Assembly: GCA_028820635.1 (NCBI GenBank)
Contig: JAPPIG010000082.1
Span: 290,645-354,644, forward strand
Origin: Candidatus Poribacteria bacterium
GTDB lineage: Bacteria; Poribacteria; WGA-4E; WGA-3G
DNA length: 64,000 bases
Reading direction: 5' to 3'
Part shown: positions 44,112 through 53,966 of the stretch, in pieces
Position numbering within the stretch: position 1 is the stretch's first letter
Layout: every line of letters begins with the position of its first letter
Program-made: the position numbers and the translations under genes
Notes under the pieces: generated by a model
What the model saw: the letters and a program-made list of their open reading frames with translations, nothing else
Told to the model about the DNA's origin: nothing
The model's database searches: none

Positions 44112-44783
44112 TTATGTTGTTATACAACCATCCTTGAGTTTAAAAACCCGTTTTGGTGAGGCATTTTTAGCACGAATGAATTTTTCGGGGAGTTCAGGAT
44201 CAGAAGTGGCAACTAAAACTGTAGCACCTTGAAAATTGAGTGCATCAAAGAGTGAAAGCATTTCAAGTGTGAGTTCTGGATCTAATGTTTCTGTAGGTTG
44301 ATCTGCAAGAAGTAACAGTGGACTATTGATAATCGCTCTTGCAATAGCAAGCCGTTGTTTTTCATTGCTTGATATTTTGGTTGGCAAGGCATCCTTATGA
44401 TGGACTAACCCCATTTGATGTAGGAGATTATTTACATTTTCGCGCAGTATCCTGTGTTTTGTGCCAATTAACTTCTGTGGAATAGCAAGATTTTGCTCAA
44501 CTGTTTTAGTCTCAACTAACTTCCAGTCTTGGAAAACCACACCAATTTTTCGCCTAAAAAACGGCAGCGTTGAAGGAGTGAGATCAGCAAGGGATTGACC
44601 AAGCACACTTAAAGAACCTTCAGTAGGCGCTAATTCTCGATAGAGCAGTTTTAGCAGCGTTGTCTTACCAGAACCGCTGTCGCCAACGAGAAAGCCGAAT
44701 TCGCCACGTTCAAGACGGAAACTTGCTCTTTCAAGAACGCTTAGATCTTGATAAGCGAAACTGACTTGATGTAGTTGAATCAT
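44112..44783 (-). CDS. ftsE: FtsE-like ATP-binding protein with degenerate ATPase motifs
   Basis: A 223-residue ABC ATPase. Walker A is intact (GDSGSGKT, 34-41) and so is the Q-loop (FQDWK, Q85). Three other sites are changed: the signature LSGGE is ISSNE (137-141), the catalytic Glu after Walker B is Gln (LLLLADQPT, Q162), and the switch His is Ser (VLVATSDPE, S194). E-to-Q at this position is known to block hydrolysis in many ABC proteins. The gene is upstream of ftsX and probably makes an FtsEX complex that binds but barely hydrolyses ATP (inference). Confidence 0.87.
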   Translation of the reverse strand: MIQLHQVSFAYQDLSVLERASFRLERGEFGFLVGDSGSGKTTLLKLLYRELAPTEGSLSVLGQSLADLTPSTLPFFRRKIGVVFQDWKLVETKTVEQNLAIPQKLIGTKHRILRENVNNLLHQMGLVHHKDALPTKISSNEKQRLAIARAIINSPLLLLADQPTETLDPELTLEMLSLFDALNFQGATVLVATSDPELPEKFIRAKNASPKRVFKLKDGCITT

Positions 44784-44846
44784 AATTATTCACATTCCAC
44801 ACAATTGCAACTGTTCGTTGCTCAGGGATATTACAACTCTCCATGA

Positions 44847-47123
44847 CTACTCTGGTGTTTTGGTATAGTCGCAGTCCTTTGAAGCACAGGCGTGCAAAGT
44901 TTCACCTGTCTTTTGCACTTTCTCAACGAGGTAGGTTGCATCACATTCTGGACACGACTCAGCGATCGGTTTATCCCAACTTGCGAATCCGCACGTTGGA
45001 TAGTTGCTACAACCGTAAAACACTTTTCCGCGTTTGCTACGACGTTCACCCAAATAGCCTTCACAATTAGACTCTGGACAATCAACACCCATTGGAACAG
45101 GTTTGGCGTTTTTACATTTAGGATAACCGCTACATGCTAAGAAACGCGCACCTGCACGGCTCTGCTTAATAACCATCGGTTCACCGCATTTTTCACAGAG
45201 TGTATCGGTTTCTTCCGGTTCAGCGGCTGCAGTATCATCACCGTTCAAAGCCTTGATATTTTCACATTCCGGATAGTTAGAACATCCAAGAAAGCGCCCA
45301 TATCTGCCCCATTTCACAATCATATTACCGCCGCACTTCTCGCACTGCTCACCCGATTCGGTTTCCATCGCTTTTCGCGCCTCATACATCTTATCAGGTG
45401 CCTCTTCCAATGCTTCTTGGAACGATGGATAAAATTCACCGAGGGTGTCAATCCAGCCTACCTCTCCTTCGGCGATAGTATCAAGCTTTTGCTCCATCTC
45501 CTTTGTAAATTCAACGTCAACAATATCGGGAAATCCGTGAATTAGAAGTTCGTTAACGAGTCTCCCGACATCTGTGGGGAGAAGTCTACGCTGCTCCATT
45601 GTTACATAACCGCGGTCCTGAATCGTGGAGAGGATTGTTGCGTAGGTACTTGGCCTGCCGATTTCTTTCGCTTCTAATGCTTTGACAAGCGTTGCCTCAT
45701 TATAGCGAGGTGGCGGTTGCGTATAGTGTTGTTTCGGATCTAACTTGCGTAGATCAAGCGTTTCACCTTCCTTAACATTTGGCAAGGTGGTGTTCCCTTC
45801 GTCAGTGTTGTTTTCATTAGTAGTAACATCGTCTTGACCTTCCATATAGACTCGTCTGAACCCATCAAATTTAATCACGGAACCGGTGGCACGGAAGATA
45901 TAACGTCCAGCCTTGATATCAATCGTTGTAGCATCAAAGATAGCAGGATTCATTTGACTTGCGATGAACCGCTTCCAAATCAATTCATAAAGACGATATT
46001 GTTCTTTATTCAGATATGATCTCAAAGATTCGGGAGTTCGCAATGGTAATGTGGGACGGATCGCCTCATGTGCGTCTTGTGCGCCTCCTTTACTTGGGTG
46101 TGAAACGGCACGTGTAGGTAAATACTCCGCTCCATAAGTTGTGTCTATATATTTTCGAAGTTCGCCGATAGCATCCTGTGCAATACGCGTTGAATCGGTG
46201 CGCATATAGGTGATAAGTCCAACTAACCCCTCTTTTCCAATATCTAACCCCTCATATAGTTTTTGTGCCACCATCATCGTTCTTTTAGCAGTAAACCGAA
46301 GTTTCCGGGCAGCTTCCTGTTGCAAAGTACTCGTGATAAACGGTGCGGCAGTCTTCTGTCTGCGTTCGCGTTTCTGAACTTTCTCAACAACGTAGGTTTG
46401 TTCCTTCGCGTCTGCCGCTAACTCTTTCGCGCGTGCTTCATCAATACGGAAACCGTAGTTGTTAATCTCGCCCTTCTTCGTGCCGATTTTATGTAATTTT
46501 GCAGGAAAGAGATGCTCCTTTGGTGTCGGTGTTAATGTTGCAGTCAGTGTCCAATACTCTTCCGGTTTAAATGCTTCAATCTCTGCTTCTCGTTCACAGA
46601 TAAGCCGCACAGCAACAGATTGCACCCGTCCTGCGCTCAGTCCCGGTTTAACGCTGCGCCACAAAATCGGACTAATCTGATATCCGACAAGTCTATCTAA
46701 AACACGTCGCGCCTGTTGCGCATCAACAAGTGCTTGGTCAATCGTGCCGGGATTTTGAATTGCTTCTAAAATAGCAGTTTGTGTCACTTCGTTGTATACA
46801 ATGCGATAGATAGGTTTCTTTGTTTTCTTTAATTCGGTCGCAAGATGCCAGCAGATCGCTTCACCTTCCCTGTCAGGGTCTGCGGCGAGATAGATACAAT
46901 CGACTTTTTTTGCCTTTTCTTGAATTGCTTTAACAACTGGACCTTTTCCACGAATCAACACATATTTCGGTTTAAAATTGTTCTCAACATCAACCCCAAG
47001 TTCCTTTTTCGGCAGGTCGCGGATATGTCCAACAGAGGAGTCAACGATATAGTCTTTTCCTAAGATTTTTTCGATAGTTTTTGCTTTCGCTGGTGATTCA
47101 ACAACAACTAATGATTTCGGCAT
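44847..47123 (-). CDS. topA: DNA topoisomerase I
   Basis: A 758-residue type IA topoisomerase that relaxes negative supercoils. It starts SLVVVESPAKAKTIEKILG (Toprim), has the AADPDREGEAI acidic triad, the active-site Tyr in GLITYMRTDSTRI, and the DAHEAIRPT helix. The C-terminus has four zinc ribbons (CEKCGGNM..CSNYPEC, CEKCGEPM..CSGYPKC, CPESNCEG..CSNYPTC, CPECDATY..CASKDC), of which the third has an extra-wide CxxxxC. FtsEX lies 63 bases downstream. Confidence 0.96.
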   Translation of the reverse strand: MPKSLVVVESPAKAKTIEKILGKDYIVDSSVGHIRDLPKKELGVDVENNFKPKYVLIRGKGPVVKAIQEKAKKVDCIYLAADPDREGEAICWHLATELKKTKKPIYRIVYNEVTQTAILEAIQNPGTIDQALVDAQQARRVLDRLVGYQISPILWRSVKPGLSAGRVQSVAVRLICEREAEIEAFKPEEYWTLTATLTPTPKEHLFPAKLHKIGTKKGEINNYGFRIDEARAKELAADAKEQTYVVEKVQKRERRQKTAAPFITSTLQQEAARKLRFTAKRTMMVAQKLYEGLDIGKEGLVGLITYMRTDSTRIAQDAIGELRKYIDTTYGAEYLPTRAVSHPSKGGAQDAHEAIRPTLPLRTPESLRSYLNKEQYRLYELIWKRFIASQMNPAIFDATTIDIKAGRYIFRATGSVIKFDGFRRVYMEGQDDVTTNENNTDEGNTTLPNVKEGETLDLRKLDPKQHYTQPPPRYNEATLVKALEAKEIGRPSTYATILSTIQDRGYVTMEQRRLLPTDVGRLVNELLIHGFPDIVDVEFTKEMEQKLDTIAEGEVGWIDTLGEFYPSFQEALEEAPDKMYEARKAMETESGEQCEKCGGNMIVKWGRYGRFLGCSNYPECENIKALNGDDTAAAEPEETDTLCEKCGEPMVIKQSRAGARFLACSGYPKCKNAKPVPMGVDCPESNCEGYLGERRSKRGKVFYGCSNYPTCGFASWDKPIAESCPECDATYLVEKVQKTGETLHACASKDCDYTKTPE

Positions 47124-47357
47124 TTTCTATTCTGTGTGTTCCTTATATTATGAATGCGTTTTGGATATAAAAGTAAGTAGACGGTTGTGTTCTACCTAAA
47201 ATGCTATGGACATTTCATCATCTTGCAGTGGTTTATATAGTGAGTGTATTTATTTTAAAACGTCTAAAATCCGATAAAGTGACAGAAAAAGGAGAGATTC
47301 GCCATTTCATACCAGTTTTGCATTGTGTCGGCAGTAATAAGAGGCACGAAGTTGTAA

Positions 47358-48131
47358 TTAGTAGACGAATGAAATTAGGTCGGTCAGTAACTGCCGCATC
47401 TCTGTGCGGTGAACAATATGGTCAATAAAACCGTGCGCAACTAAGGATTCTGCTTTTTGAAAGTTTTCAGGTAGTTCTTCTTGTAAACTCGCAACAGCAA
47501 GGGGACCCGCAAAACCGATACGCGCCCCGGGTTCAGCAATAATAACATCACCAAGAGAGGAATAACTTGCAGTCGCACCACCAAACGTTGGATCCGTAAC
47601 AACGGAAATATAAAACCCACCTTTTTTGGCGTATTCAGTGCATGCGGCAGCAGTTTTTGCCATCTGCATTAACGCTAAAGTGCCTTCCTGCATCCGCATG
47701 CCCCCGCTCACAGAAACGATGACGAGCGGTAATTGGTTTTCACTGGCATGCTCAATACATCGGGTAACTTTTTCACCGATGACAGCACCGCACGTGCCAC
47801 CGATAAATCCGACATCTCCGATTGAAATCGCTATTGGATAACTACCGATTTCGGCTGTTCCAGAGAGCATCTCTGAGCGGAGTCCTGTTTTCGCGATGTC
47901 GCGTTCAAGTTTGTCTGGATACTCCGGAAACTCCAGTGCATCAATTGAGTAGAGGTTCGCATCGGTTTCTTGAAAACTATCGGTATCCACAAGCAGATCA
48001 AGGCGCTCCTGAGCACTCATCGGGTAATGTGCATCGCAAGCCGGACAAACCTTGAAGTTTTTCGTTAATGCTTCTATTTCAATGTCCGCGTTACAATTTC
48101 TGCAGACAAAGGTTTGGGGAGTATCGCTCAT
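47358..48131 (-). CDS. accD: Acetyl-CoA carboxylase carboxyltransferase beta subunit
   Basis: A 257-residue AccD. The N-terminal zinc ribbon (CRNCNADIE, VCPACDAHY) is intact, and the crotonase-fold core has SVSGGMRMQEGTLALMQMAKTAAA and TDPTFGGATASYSSLGDVIIAEPGARIGFAG. With AccA it transfers carboxyl from biotin to acetyl-CoA to make malonyl-CoA for fatty acid synthesis. GAGGAATAGA precedes the ATG. No accA is nearby. It is slightly shorter than the E. coli subunit. Confidence 0.93.
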   Translation of the reverse strand: MSDTPQTFVCRNCNADIEIEALTKNFKVCPACDAHYPMSAQERLDLLVDTDSFQETDANLYSIDALEFPEYPDKLERDIAKTGLRSEMLSGTAEIGSYPIAISIGDVGFIGGTCGAVIGEKVTRCIEHASENQLPLVIVSVSGGMRMQEGTLALMQMAKTAAACTEYAKKGGFYISVVTDPTFGGATASYSSLGDVIIAEPGARIGFAGPLAVASLQEELPENFQKAESLVAHGFIDHIVHRTEMRQLLTDLISFVY

Positions 48132-48279
48132 TCTATTCCTCTGCTGATGTAACTCACAACTTATACCCTTTAAATGATACTATTCAAGACTGGGTTTGTC
48201 AACTTTAATTGCGCTTTACTTACTTTTAACAGCAGAGAAAAGGGGTGTGCAAAGTTTTTGCATGAATACCATTTCTCTT

Positions 48280-48405
48280 ATTGGAGGGGTTTTCAACCCC
48301 GATGAATACCGCAGATGGATTCATCGTTGATATGGGGTTGATTCCGAATGGGGTTGATTCCGATAAATCGGGCTTACAAAGCCCTCCTACAAGAAAAGCA
48401 GCGGT
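48280..48405. repeat. Palindromic repeats upstream of the accD gene
   Basis: GGAGGGGTTTTCAACCCCGA, two imperfect copies of GGGTTGATTCCGAT, and GGGCTTACAAAGCCCTCCTACAAG. The last is the inverse of the core at 38953. No gene is apparent in the 358-base gap between accD and the LamG gene. Confidence 0.6.
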
Positions 48406-48489
48406 TAATAACAAAAACTTTACATCTCTGAAACCGGACATCCTTTGATTTCTTCTGTGCAATACTCTATAAAAATAGCGATACACGTT

Positions 48490-49254
48490 CTATCGTAAAA
48501 ATCCTGAACGTTTGATGTGTGCCCATCTTGTCGTGAGTTTGCCTTGAGGCTCAACTGAAAGAAATTCTTCAACACCATTGCCCAAAGTTTTAATCTCAGC
48601 TTCATCTAAAGCCCGGGAAAAGACAGCGGCATCATCTATCGCGCCGCCATAACCTTCGCCGCCTTCTCCACCAAGCCGATAAATTGCGTTAGCACCTCGG
48701 GTTTCTTGGAAGTCCGATTCTTTAGTCATCTTACCGTTTACATAAATTCTGAATTTCTTACTATCGCTTTGAACAACTACATGAGTCCACTCATCCTGTT
48801 TGACCACACCTCCATCTGTTTGACACAGGATTGTCCATCCGCCGACTTGTCCTCGCCAAGAAAGTAACCCTTGGTCTTTATTGACAAAAAAGGTGTTGTG
48901 TCCGGAAGCACCAGGTAAACTTCGCCAAATCTGTTGCCAAGCACCGCCTTCAAAGGTTGGATTAATCCAGGCAGAGATTGTAAACGGGTCACTTTTAAAG
49001 AGGTCACCATGTAGTGTATCGGATGCCTGCATTTCAACGTGTGCACCCACATTAAGATGGATTGCGTCTCCAAATTTACCTTTATCCCATTTAGAATCAC
49101 CTTTAATTACACCGTTGTTTCCATTTCCAGAAGTATCGTCAGGATTTCCGTCAAACGAATAGTAAGCCACTAATGCCGCTTCTTCAGCGGTAACGCCTAT
49201 AGTCATCCACACCAAAAGAAAGGCAAATGACATAACAAATATCAATACTTTCAT
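48490..49254 (-). CDS. Secreted LamG-domain protein with TWG-type tail
   Basis: A 254-residue exported protein. AAAGGAG selects the ATG at 49254; the signal peptide (KVLIFVMSFAFLLVWMTIG) is clear. A LamG jelly roll follows: AYYSFDGNPDDTSGNGNNGV, the central FTISAWINPTFEG, WTHVVVQSDSKKFRIYVNG and GAIDDAAVFSRALDEAEI. It ends PQGKLTTRWAHIK plus six residues, a variant of the shared tail with Ala in place of Gly. The residue order in the LamG core is like that of the protein at 2315, but the two share little outside the key strands. Confidence 0.87.
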   Translation of the reverse strand: MKVLIFVMSFAFLLVWMTIGVTAEEAALVAYYSFDGNPDDTSGNGNNGVIKGDSKWDKGKFGDAIHLNVGAHVEMQASDTLHGDLFKSDPFTISAWINPTFEGGAWQQIWRSLPGASGHNTFFVNKDQGLLSWRGQVGGWTILCQTDGGVVKQDEWTHVVVQSDSKKFRIYVNGKMTKESDFQETRGANAIYRLGGEGGEGYGGAIDDAAVFSRALDEAEIKTLGNGVEEFLSVEPQGKLTTRWAHIKRSGFLR

Positions 49255-49401
49255 TGTAAACACTCCTTTAAAAATAAATATCTATCAAAACCGAGAATTT
49301 TGTTCAATTATGAGTAGTTAGGTGATTGATCCAGTTTTCACTCCTAATAAACAAAATACTAACATACCTGATAAAAAATGTCAATTTTAGGTTGAGGACG
49401 G

Positions 49402-51429
49402 TTATCTCTGCTGTAAAATCAGATTCCCATACACATCAACAACAGCAGAGAAATTAGGTGGGACAACAGTCGTCGCGCTAAATTCTGTAATAATGGCAGG
49501 TCCTTCAATCCAATTACCGGGTCGCAACGACTCCCGTTGATAAAAATCGGTTGGATAAACCTTACCATCAAAGATGACATCGCTTTGTGAGATTCGTGCA
49601 TCGGAAGGGTCAGCATCTGTCCGTGGTTCAGCGGTAAGTTCAGGTTTTTCGGTTTCACCGATGGCAGAGAGGCGAAGAGTTACCACCACAACCATCGCCT
49701 CTGGACGCGCATAGCTAAATCGCTGTTCGTGCATCGCATGAAATTGACTCACAAAATCCGTGCCTTCATCTATATAAGGAATATTCAACTCATAAGATTG
49801 TCCCTCATACCGCATATCCAGTGAACGTTTGATATTGAGTTGTGATAAATCAAATCCTTCCGATTTCATATCACTTTTCGCTCGGGTTAGCAGCGCGTCA
49901 AAACCGTTCTCCAACTGTTTGTGTAAATCCATGCCGCTACCTTCGGTTTTCCATAATACCGTCTGTGAATAATCTTTGACAACATCTGCATAGAGCATGC
50001 CGTAAGCAGAGAGCAAACCGCCGTTTGGTGGAATAAGTACAGTACGTATACCGAGATTTTCTGCCAGAAATGTAGCGTGCAATCCGCCTGCGCCGCCGAA
50101 CGAGACAAGCGTGAAATCGCGCGTATCAAACCCGCGTTCAACAGATATAACTTTGATAGCGCGTTCCATCGCTGCGTTGGCAATCTTCAAAATACCATCT
50201 GCAGTTTCAAGTGCCGATAGTCCGATGCGTTCAGAGAATTTTTTAATATATTGCTGTGTTGCATCGGATGCAAGCGACATCTGTCCCCCTAAAAACTGCG
50301 TCGGTGAAATTCGCCCTAAAAAAAGGTTCGCATCGGTCACAGTAATTTCTTTTCCGTTGTTACCGTAACATATCGGTCCAGGGTCAGCACCTGCACTTTC
50401 GGGTCCGACACGTAACGCTCCGCCTGAATCCACAGTTGCGATAGAACCGCCCCCCGCACCGACGGTATGAATATCAATCAACGGCACTTTGATTGGCAAA
50501 CCGCTGATTGTGCTTTCGGTTGTCATTGAGATACCGCCATCACATAGACTGACATCCGTAGAAGTGCCGCCCATATCAAAAGTAATAATCCTTTCATATC
50601 CTGCTGTTTTAGCGATGTTATAAGCTCCGATGACGCCACCAGCGGGACCAGAAAGCACTGTTTGGATACCTGCAGATTCAAAATTTCTTGTTGAGATACA
50701 CCCACCGTTTGATAACATCAATCTGAAAGATTTGGGAAAACTTTCAGATTCTGTAAGTGTTGAGAGATGTCTTTCCAACGTGGGACGGATATAAGCGTTT
50801 GCGACAGTGGTACTAAACCGTGCGTATTCACGGTACTCAGGCAGGATTTCGTGAGAACATGAAATCGGTATGTTGAGCGATGCGAGGTGATTTGCGACAA
50901 TCTGTTCATTTTTTGGATTTACATAAGAAAACAGAAAACAGATCGCGATCGCATCTAATTCTAATGTTGCCAGTTGTGTTGTGAGTGTCTTAAGGTCGGT
51001 GAGAGAAATTTCTGTTTGAATTTCACCTGTGTGCAATGTCCGTTCCCTGATACCGAATCGGAGTTCTGCAGGCACAAGTGGTGCTGGGCGTTGGACGAAT
51101 ATATCGTATAAATTGGGACGCGCCTGTCTTCCGATTTCTAAAACGTCTTCAAAACCTTTTGTAGTGACGAGCGCAATACACGCACCTCTACGTTCAAGTA
51201 GAGCGTTTGTTGCAACGGTAGAACCGTGAACAATCTCCACACTATCATGAGAATCTATGTCGTGTTGATTTAATATTTCGCTTACACCTTTTATAACAGC
51301 ATGAGCCGGATTGCGTGGTGTGGAAAGTACTTTATGTGTCCAAAGAGAATCTTCCACAGACATGATGATGTCGGTGAAAGTGCCGCCGGTGTCAACACCG
51401 ATTTTTCTTACATTCTTTTCTTTGTGCAT
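49402..51429 (-). CDS. Hydantoinase/oxoprolinase subunit A (HyuA-like)
   Basis: A 675-residue protein of the ATP-dependent N-methylhydantoinase/5-oxoprolinase family, subunit A. The actin-like ATP-binding start KIGVDTGGTFTDII, VHGSTVATNALLER, FDMGGTSTDVSL, and SFGGAGGLHA are all present. The usual subunit B gene is absent on either side; instead a 2-hydroxyacid dehydrogenase lies 36 bases upstream. It probably acts as an oxoprolinase-like ATP-driven ring opener, but the missing B subunit may be elsewhere. Confidence 0.9.
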   Translation of the reverse strand: MHKEKNVRKIGVDTGGTFTDIIMSVEDSLWTHKVLSTPRNPAHAVIKGVSEILNQHDIDSHDSVEIVHGSTVATNALLERRGACIALVTTKGFEDVLEIGRQARPNLYDIFVQRPAPLVPAELRFGIRERTLHTGEIQTEISLTDLKTLTTQLATLELDAIAICFLFSYVNPKNEQIVANHLASLNIPISCSHEILPEYREYARFSTTVANAYIRPTLERHLSTLTESESFPKSFRLMLSNGGCISTRNFESAGIQTVLSGPAGGVIGAYNIAKTAGYERIITFDMGGTSTDVSLCDGGISMTTESTISGLPIKVPLIDIHTVGAGGGSIATVDSGGALRVGPESAGADPGPICYGNNGKEITVTDANLFLGRISPTQFLGGQMSLASDATQQYIKKFSERIGLSALETADGILKIANAAMERAIKVISVERGFDTRDFTLVSFGGAGGLHATFLAENLGIRTVLIPPNGGLLSAYGMLYADVVKDYSQTVLWKTEGSGMDLHKQLENGFDALLTRAKSDMKSEGFDLSQLNIKRSLDMRYEGQSYELNIPYIDEGTDFVSQFHAMHEQRFSYARPEAMVVVVTLRLSAIGETEKPELTAEPRTDADPSDARISQSDVIFDGKVYPTDFYQRESLRPGNWIEGPAIITEFSATTVVPPNFSAVVDVYGNLILQQR

Positions 51430-51465
51430 ATATTAAGGTAACAAGTTGTTTTTTCTAATTTACTG

Positions 51466-52425
51466 TCACACAACCACATTTATCGGATTGCCTTCTAAAA
51501 AAGCGATAATATTGTCAACCGCGCCTTCATTCAGCAGATCAACACCTTCGGGAGTCATATCTGCGCAGTGCGGCGTTAAAATCACCTGTTCACATGTTAA
51601 AAGCGGGTGGTCTGCAGGAGGCGGTTCGTGTTCATAAACATCAATCGCGGCGCCGCCGAGGTGTCCGTTATTTAATGAGTGAACAAGTGCGTCCGTGTCA
51701 ACTATTTGTCCGCGTGCTACATTAATTAAAAGCGCGTTCGGTTTCATCAATGCGAGTTCGCGTTCCCCGATAAGATGCAAACTATCATCTGTGAGTTTAA
51801 CGTGTAGACTCACGACATCAGACATCCGCAGCAAATCTTCAAAAGAAACATATTGAACACCGAGTTGCTTTGCACGTTCGGTAGACGGATGATATGTCCA
51901 AGCAATAACGTTCATCCCGATTGCTTTGCCGAGACGTGCCATCTCAGAACCGATATGACCCGTGCCGATAACTCCGAGTGTCTTGCCTTGCAAATAAACG
52001 TTATCCATGCGGTGCCATTTTCCTGCTTTCATACCCGCAGTCATAAAAGCAGCACGTTTAGCAAGTGCAAACATTAAACCGAAACTGTGTTCCGCAACAA
52101 CAGGAGCAGTACGACCGGGTTGATTGCAAACAACAATCCCTCTTTTTTTCGCTTCATCCAAGTCAATCATATCGGTACCGATAGAGCAGAGCGAGATTAA
52201 CTTTAGTTTCGGCAGATGTGGCAATACATCTGCATGCCACTTTACCATTCCGCGTGAATTAATGAGAATATCAGCATCCTCAGCACGGTGGATTTTTTCT
52301 TCGGCAGTTTCTGGACGATCCGTATATACTTTAACATCACCAAAAGATTTCAAACGTTCCAGATGTGGCGAACCTTGAATTTGAGGTGGTGAATCACCGG
52401 GAACAACAATTTTGAGATTATCCAC
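51466..52425 (-). CDS. D-isomer-specific 2-hydroxyacid dehydrogenase
   Basis: A 319-residue NAD-dependent dehydrogenase. The Rossmann motif LGVIGTGHIGSEMARLG, the catalytic Arg in NVARGQIVD, the Glu in DVYEHEPPP and the His in LTPHCADMT are all readable. Substrates of the family include glycerate, phosphoglycerate and other 2-hydroxyacids. The start is GTG, three bases beyond the stop of the binding-protein gene with an AAGGAAA site inside that gene, so it is translationally linked to it. Confidence 0.9.
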   Translation of the reverse strand: MDNLKIVVPGDSPPQIQGSPHLERLKSFGDVKVYTDRPETAEEKIHRAEDADILINSRGMVKWHADVLPHLPKLKLISLCSIGTDMIDLDEAKKRGIVVCNQPGRTAPVVAEHSFGLMFALAKRAAFMTAGMKAGKWHRMDNVYLQGKTLGVIGTGHIGSEMARLGKAIGMNVIAWTYHPSTERAKQLGVQYVSFEDLLRMSDVVSLHVKLTDDSLHLIGERELALMKPNALLINVARGQIVDTDALVHSLNNGHLGGAAIDVYEHEPPPADHPLLTCEQVILTPHCADMTPEGVDLLNEGAVDNIIAFLEGNPINVVV

Positions 52426-52428
52426 AGC

Positions 52429-53439
52429 TTATTTCCTTTTCTCAGCAGATTTGGTTTGCGAACGCAGATGTGGCACTACAATCTCTTCTGCAATAATTTT
52501 TGACTTGAATTCCTCAACCTTTTTCAAAATATCTTCAGATAATAATTTTTCGTTGTCTTTGTCAACAATATATTCTATCCCACCCTCTTTTAGACCGTAA
52601 TTTTTCAATCCACCTGTAAAAGTTCCGGACACAACATTTTCTATCATCTGATAAACAGACAATTCCACACCTTTAATAACACTTGTGAGAACTTGACCGG
52701 GTATTAGACCGTTTCCATTTGAATCGACCCAAATAATATATTTATTTGTTTCTTTTGCCGCTTCGAGTACACCTAATCCACTTGCCCCAGCAGCCGCGAT
52801 TATAATATCCACACCTTTATTATACTGTGCAAGTGCTAATTCTTTTCCTTTTGCCGGGTCATCAAAAGCTTGCGGCGTAACCCCGACGTAGTTGACAAGA
52901 AGTTCAATCTCTGGATTAGTTGCGTTAATGCCAGTTGCAAATCCGATTTCAAATGCTTCAACCAGCGGAATCTTCATGCCGCCGACAAACCCCACCTTTT
53001 TCGTTTCAGTTTTTAATGCGGCGATGACACCAGCGAGGAATGTTCCTTCGTGTGCCTTATAAATAAGCGATGCCACATTGGCTGGTTCAGCGACAGCATC
53101 AATCAGTGCGAAGTTAACGTTTGGAAAATCGACTGCAACACGGTTCATCGGTTCTCGAAAGAGGAAACCGACCCCGATGATGAGATCGTATTTCAATTTT
53201 GCCAGACGGCGTAATGCCATCTCGGTATCGGTGCTTTGTCCGGGATTAACTTCAGTGAGTTTAATATCCCATTTATCAGAAGCTTTTTTTGCACCTGTGT
53301 ATGCAGCGTCACAAAAAGAGAGATCCCCTCGACCGCGCACATCGTAAATTAAACCGACCTTAATTGCTGCGGGTGTAGTTTGGACAATTATAAGGCAAAT
53401 TAGAAAAATGGGAATGAAAAAACACAGTTTTATTTTCAA
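52429..53439 (-). CDS. BMP-family ABC transporter substrate-binding protein
   Basis: A 336-residue PnrA/Bmp-type receptor with an N-terminal signal peptide (FFIPIFLICLIIVQTTPA), no lipobox Cys. Typical segments are VGLIYDVRGRGDLSFCDAAYTGAKKA, GVGFLFREPMNRVAVDFPNVNFALID, KVGFVGGMKIPLVEAFEIGF and DIIIAAAGASGLGVLEAA. The family binds nucleosides, or in plant-like members other small molecules. The start is TTG with CAGGAG before it. It forms an operon with the dehydrogenase and the HyuA gene; permease and ATPase are not present. Confidence 0.87.
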   Translation of the reverse strand: MKIKLCFFIPIFLICLIIVQTTPAAIKVGLIYDVRGRGDLSFCDAAYTGAKKASDKWDIKLTEVNPGQSTDTEMALRRLAKLKYDLIIGVGFLFREPMNRVAVDFPNVNFALIDAVAEPANVASLIYKAHEGTFLAGVIAALKTETKKVGFVGGMKIPLVEAFEIGFATGINATNPEIELLVNYVGVTPQAFDDPAKGKELALAQYNKGVDIIIAAAGASGLGVLEAAKETNKYIIWVDSNGNGLIPGQVLTSVIKGVELSVYQMIENVVSGTFTGGLKNYGLKEGGIEYIVDKDNEKLLSEDILKKVEEFKSKIIAEEIVVPHLRSQTKSAEKRK

Positions 53440-53870
53440 GACAATTCTCCTGTTTCGGACATATTAGGTTGAAGAAATGAATCAGATTAACAAGTCTCAA
53501 TTGGTTTGTGAGATACAGTCTCAAAATTGAATATTGACAGAGAGACGTTAATGATTAAACGTATATCTCACATGACGAACATAAACAGTTAAATGGAAAC
53601 GAATCGGCCGACTATATTTCAGGTGTTACCATGACGAAAACGAGATAGGCATGAAAATGTGTAGAAAAAGAAAAATGCACCAAAAAAGTTGAAGAGGTAA
53701 TAAGGATATAAAAATGAAACAAATGGGTGAAAATTATTTTTAATTAGCATACACCATCGCGAGTGCAAATGCAACATTTTTCGTCAGAGGGTTAGATCAA
53801 AAAATTTTGTAACAGGTAAAGGTTAGAAAATAGAAATAACATAATACGAAATGTAACTGTACAGGCATTT

Positions 53871-53900
53871 AATGACGTATTGTACGTGCAAAACGTCATT
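53871..53900. promoter_or_regulatory. Inverted-repeat operator candidate
   Basis: AATGACGT (53871-53878) and ACGTCATT (53893-53900) with a 14-base spacer, ending 6 bases before the -35 box of the recombinase promoter. The position suits a regulator of that promoter. The remaining 430 bases upstream are AT-rich with nothing clear. Confidence 0.5.
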
Positions 53901-53906
53901 AAACCG

Positions 53907-53935
53907 TTGACCCTGAAAACGAAAAATGATACAAT
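53907..53935 (+). promoter_or_regulatory. Promoter of the recombinase gene
   Basis: TTGACC, 17-base spacer, TACAAT; the gene starts 31 bases further on. Confidence 0.7.
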
Positions 53936-53966
53936 CAAAATCGTCAAATTTATATGGAGAACCTGA

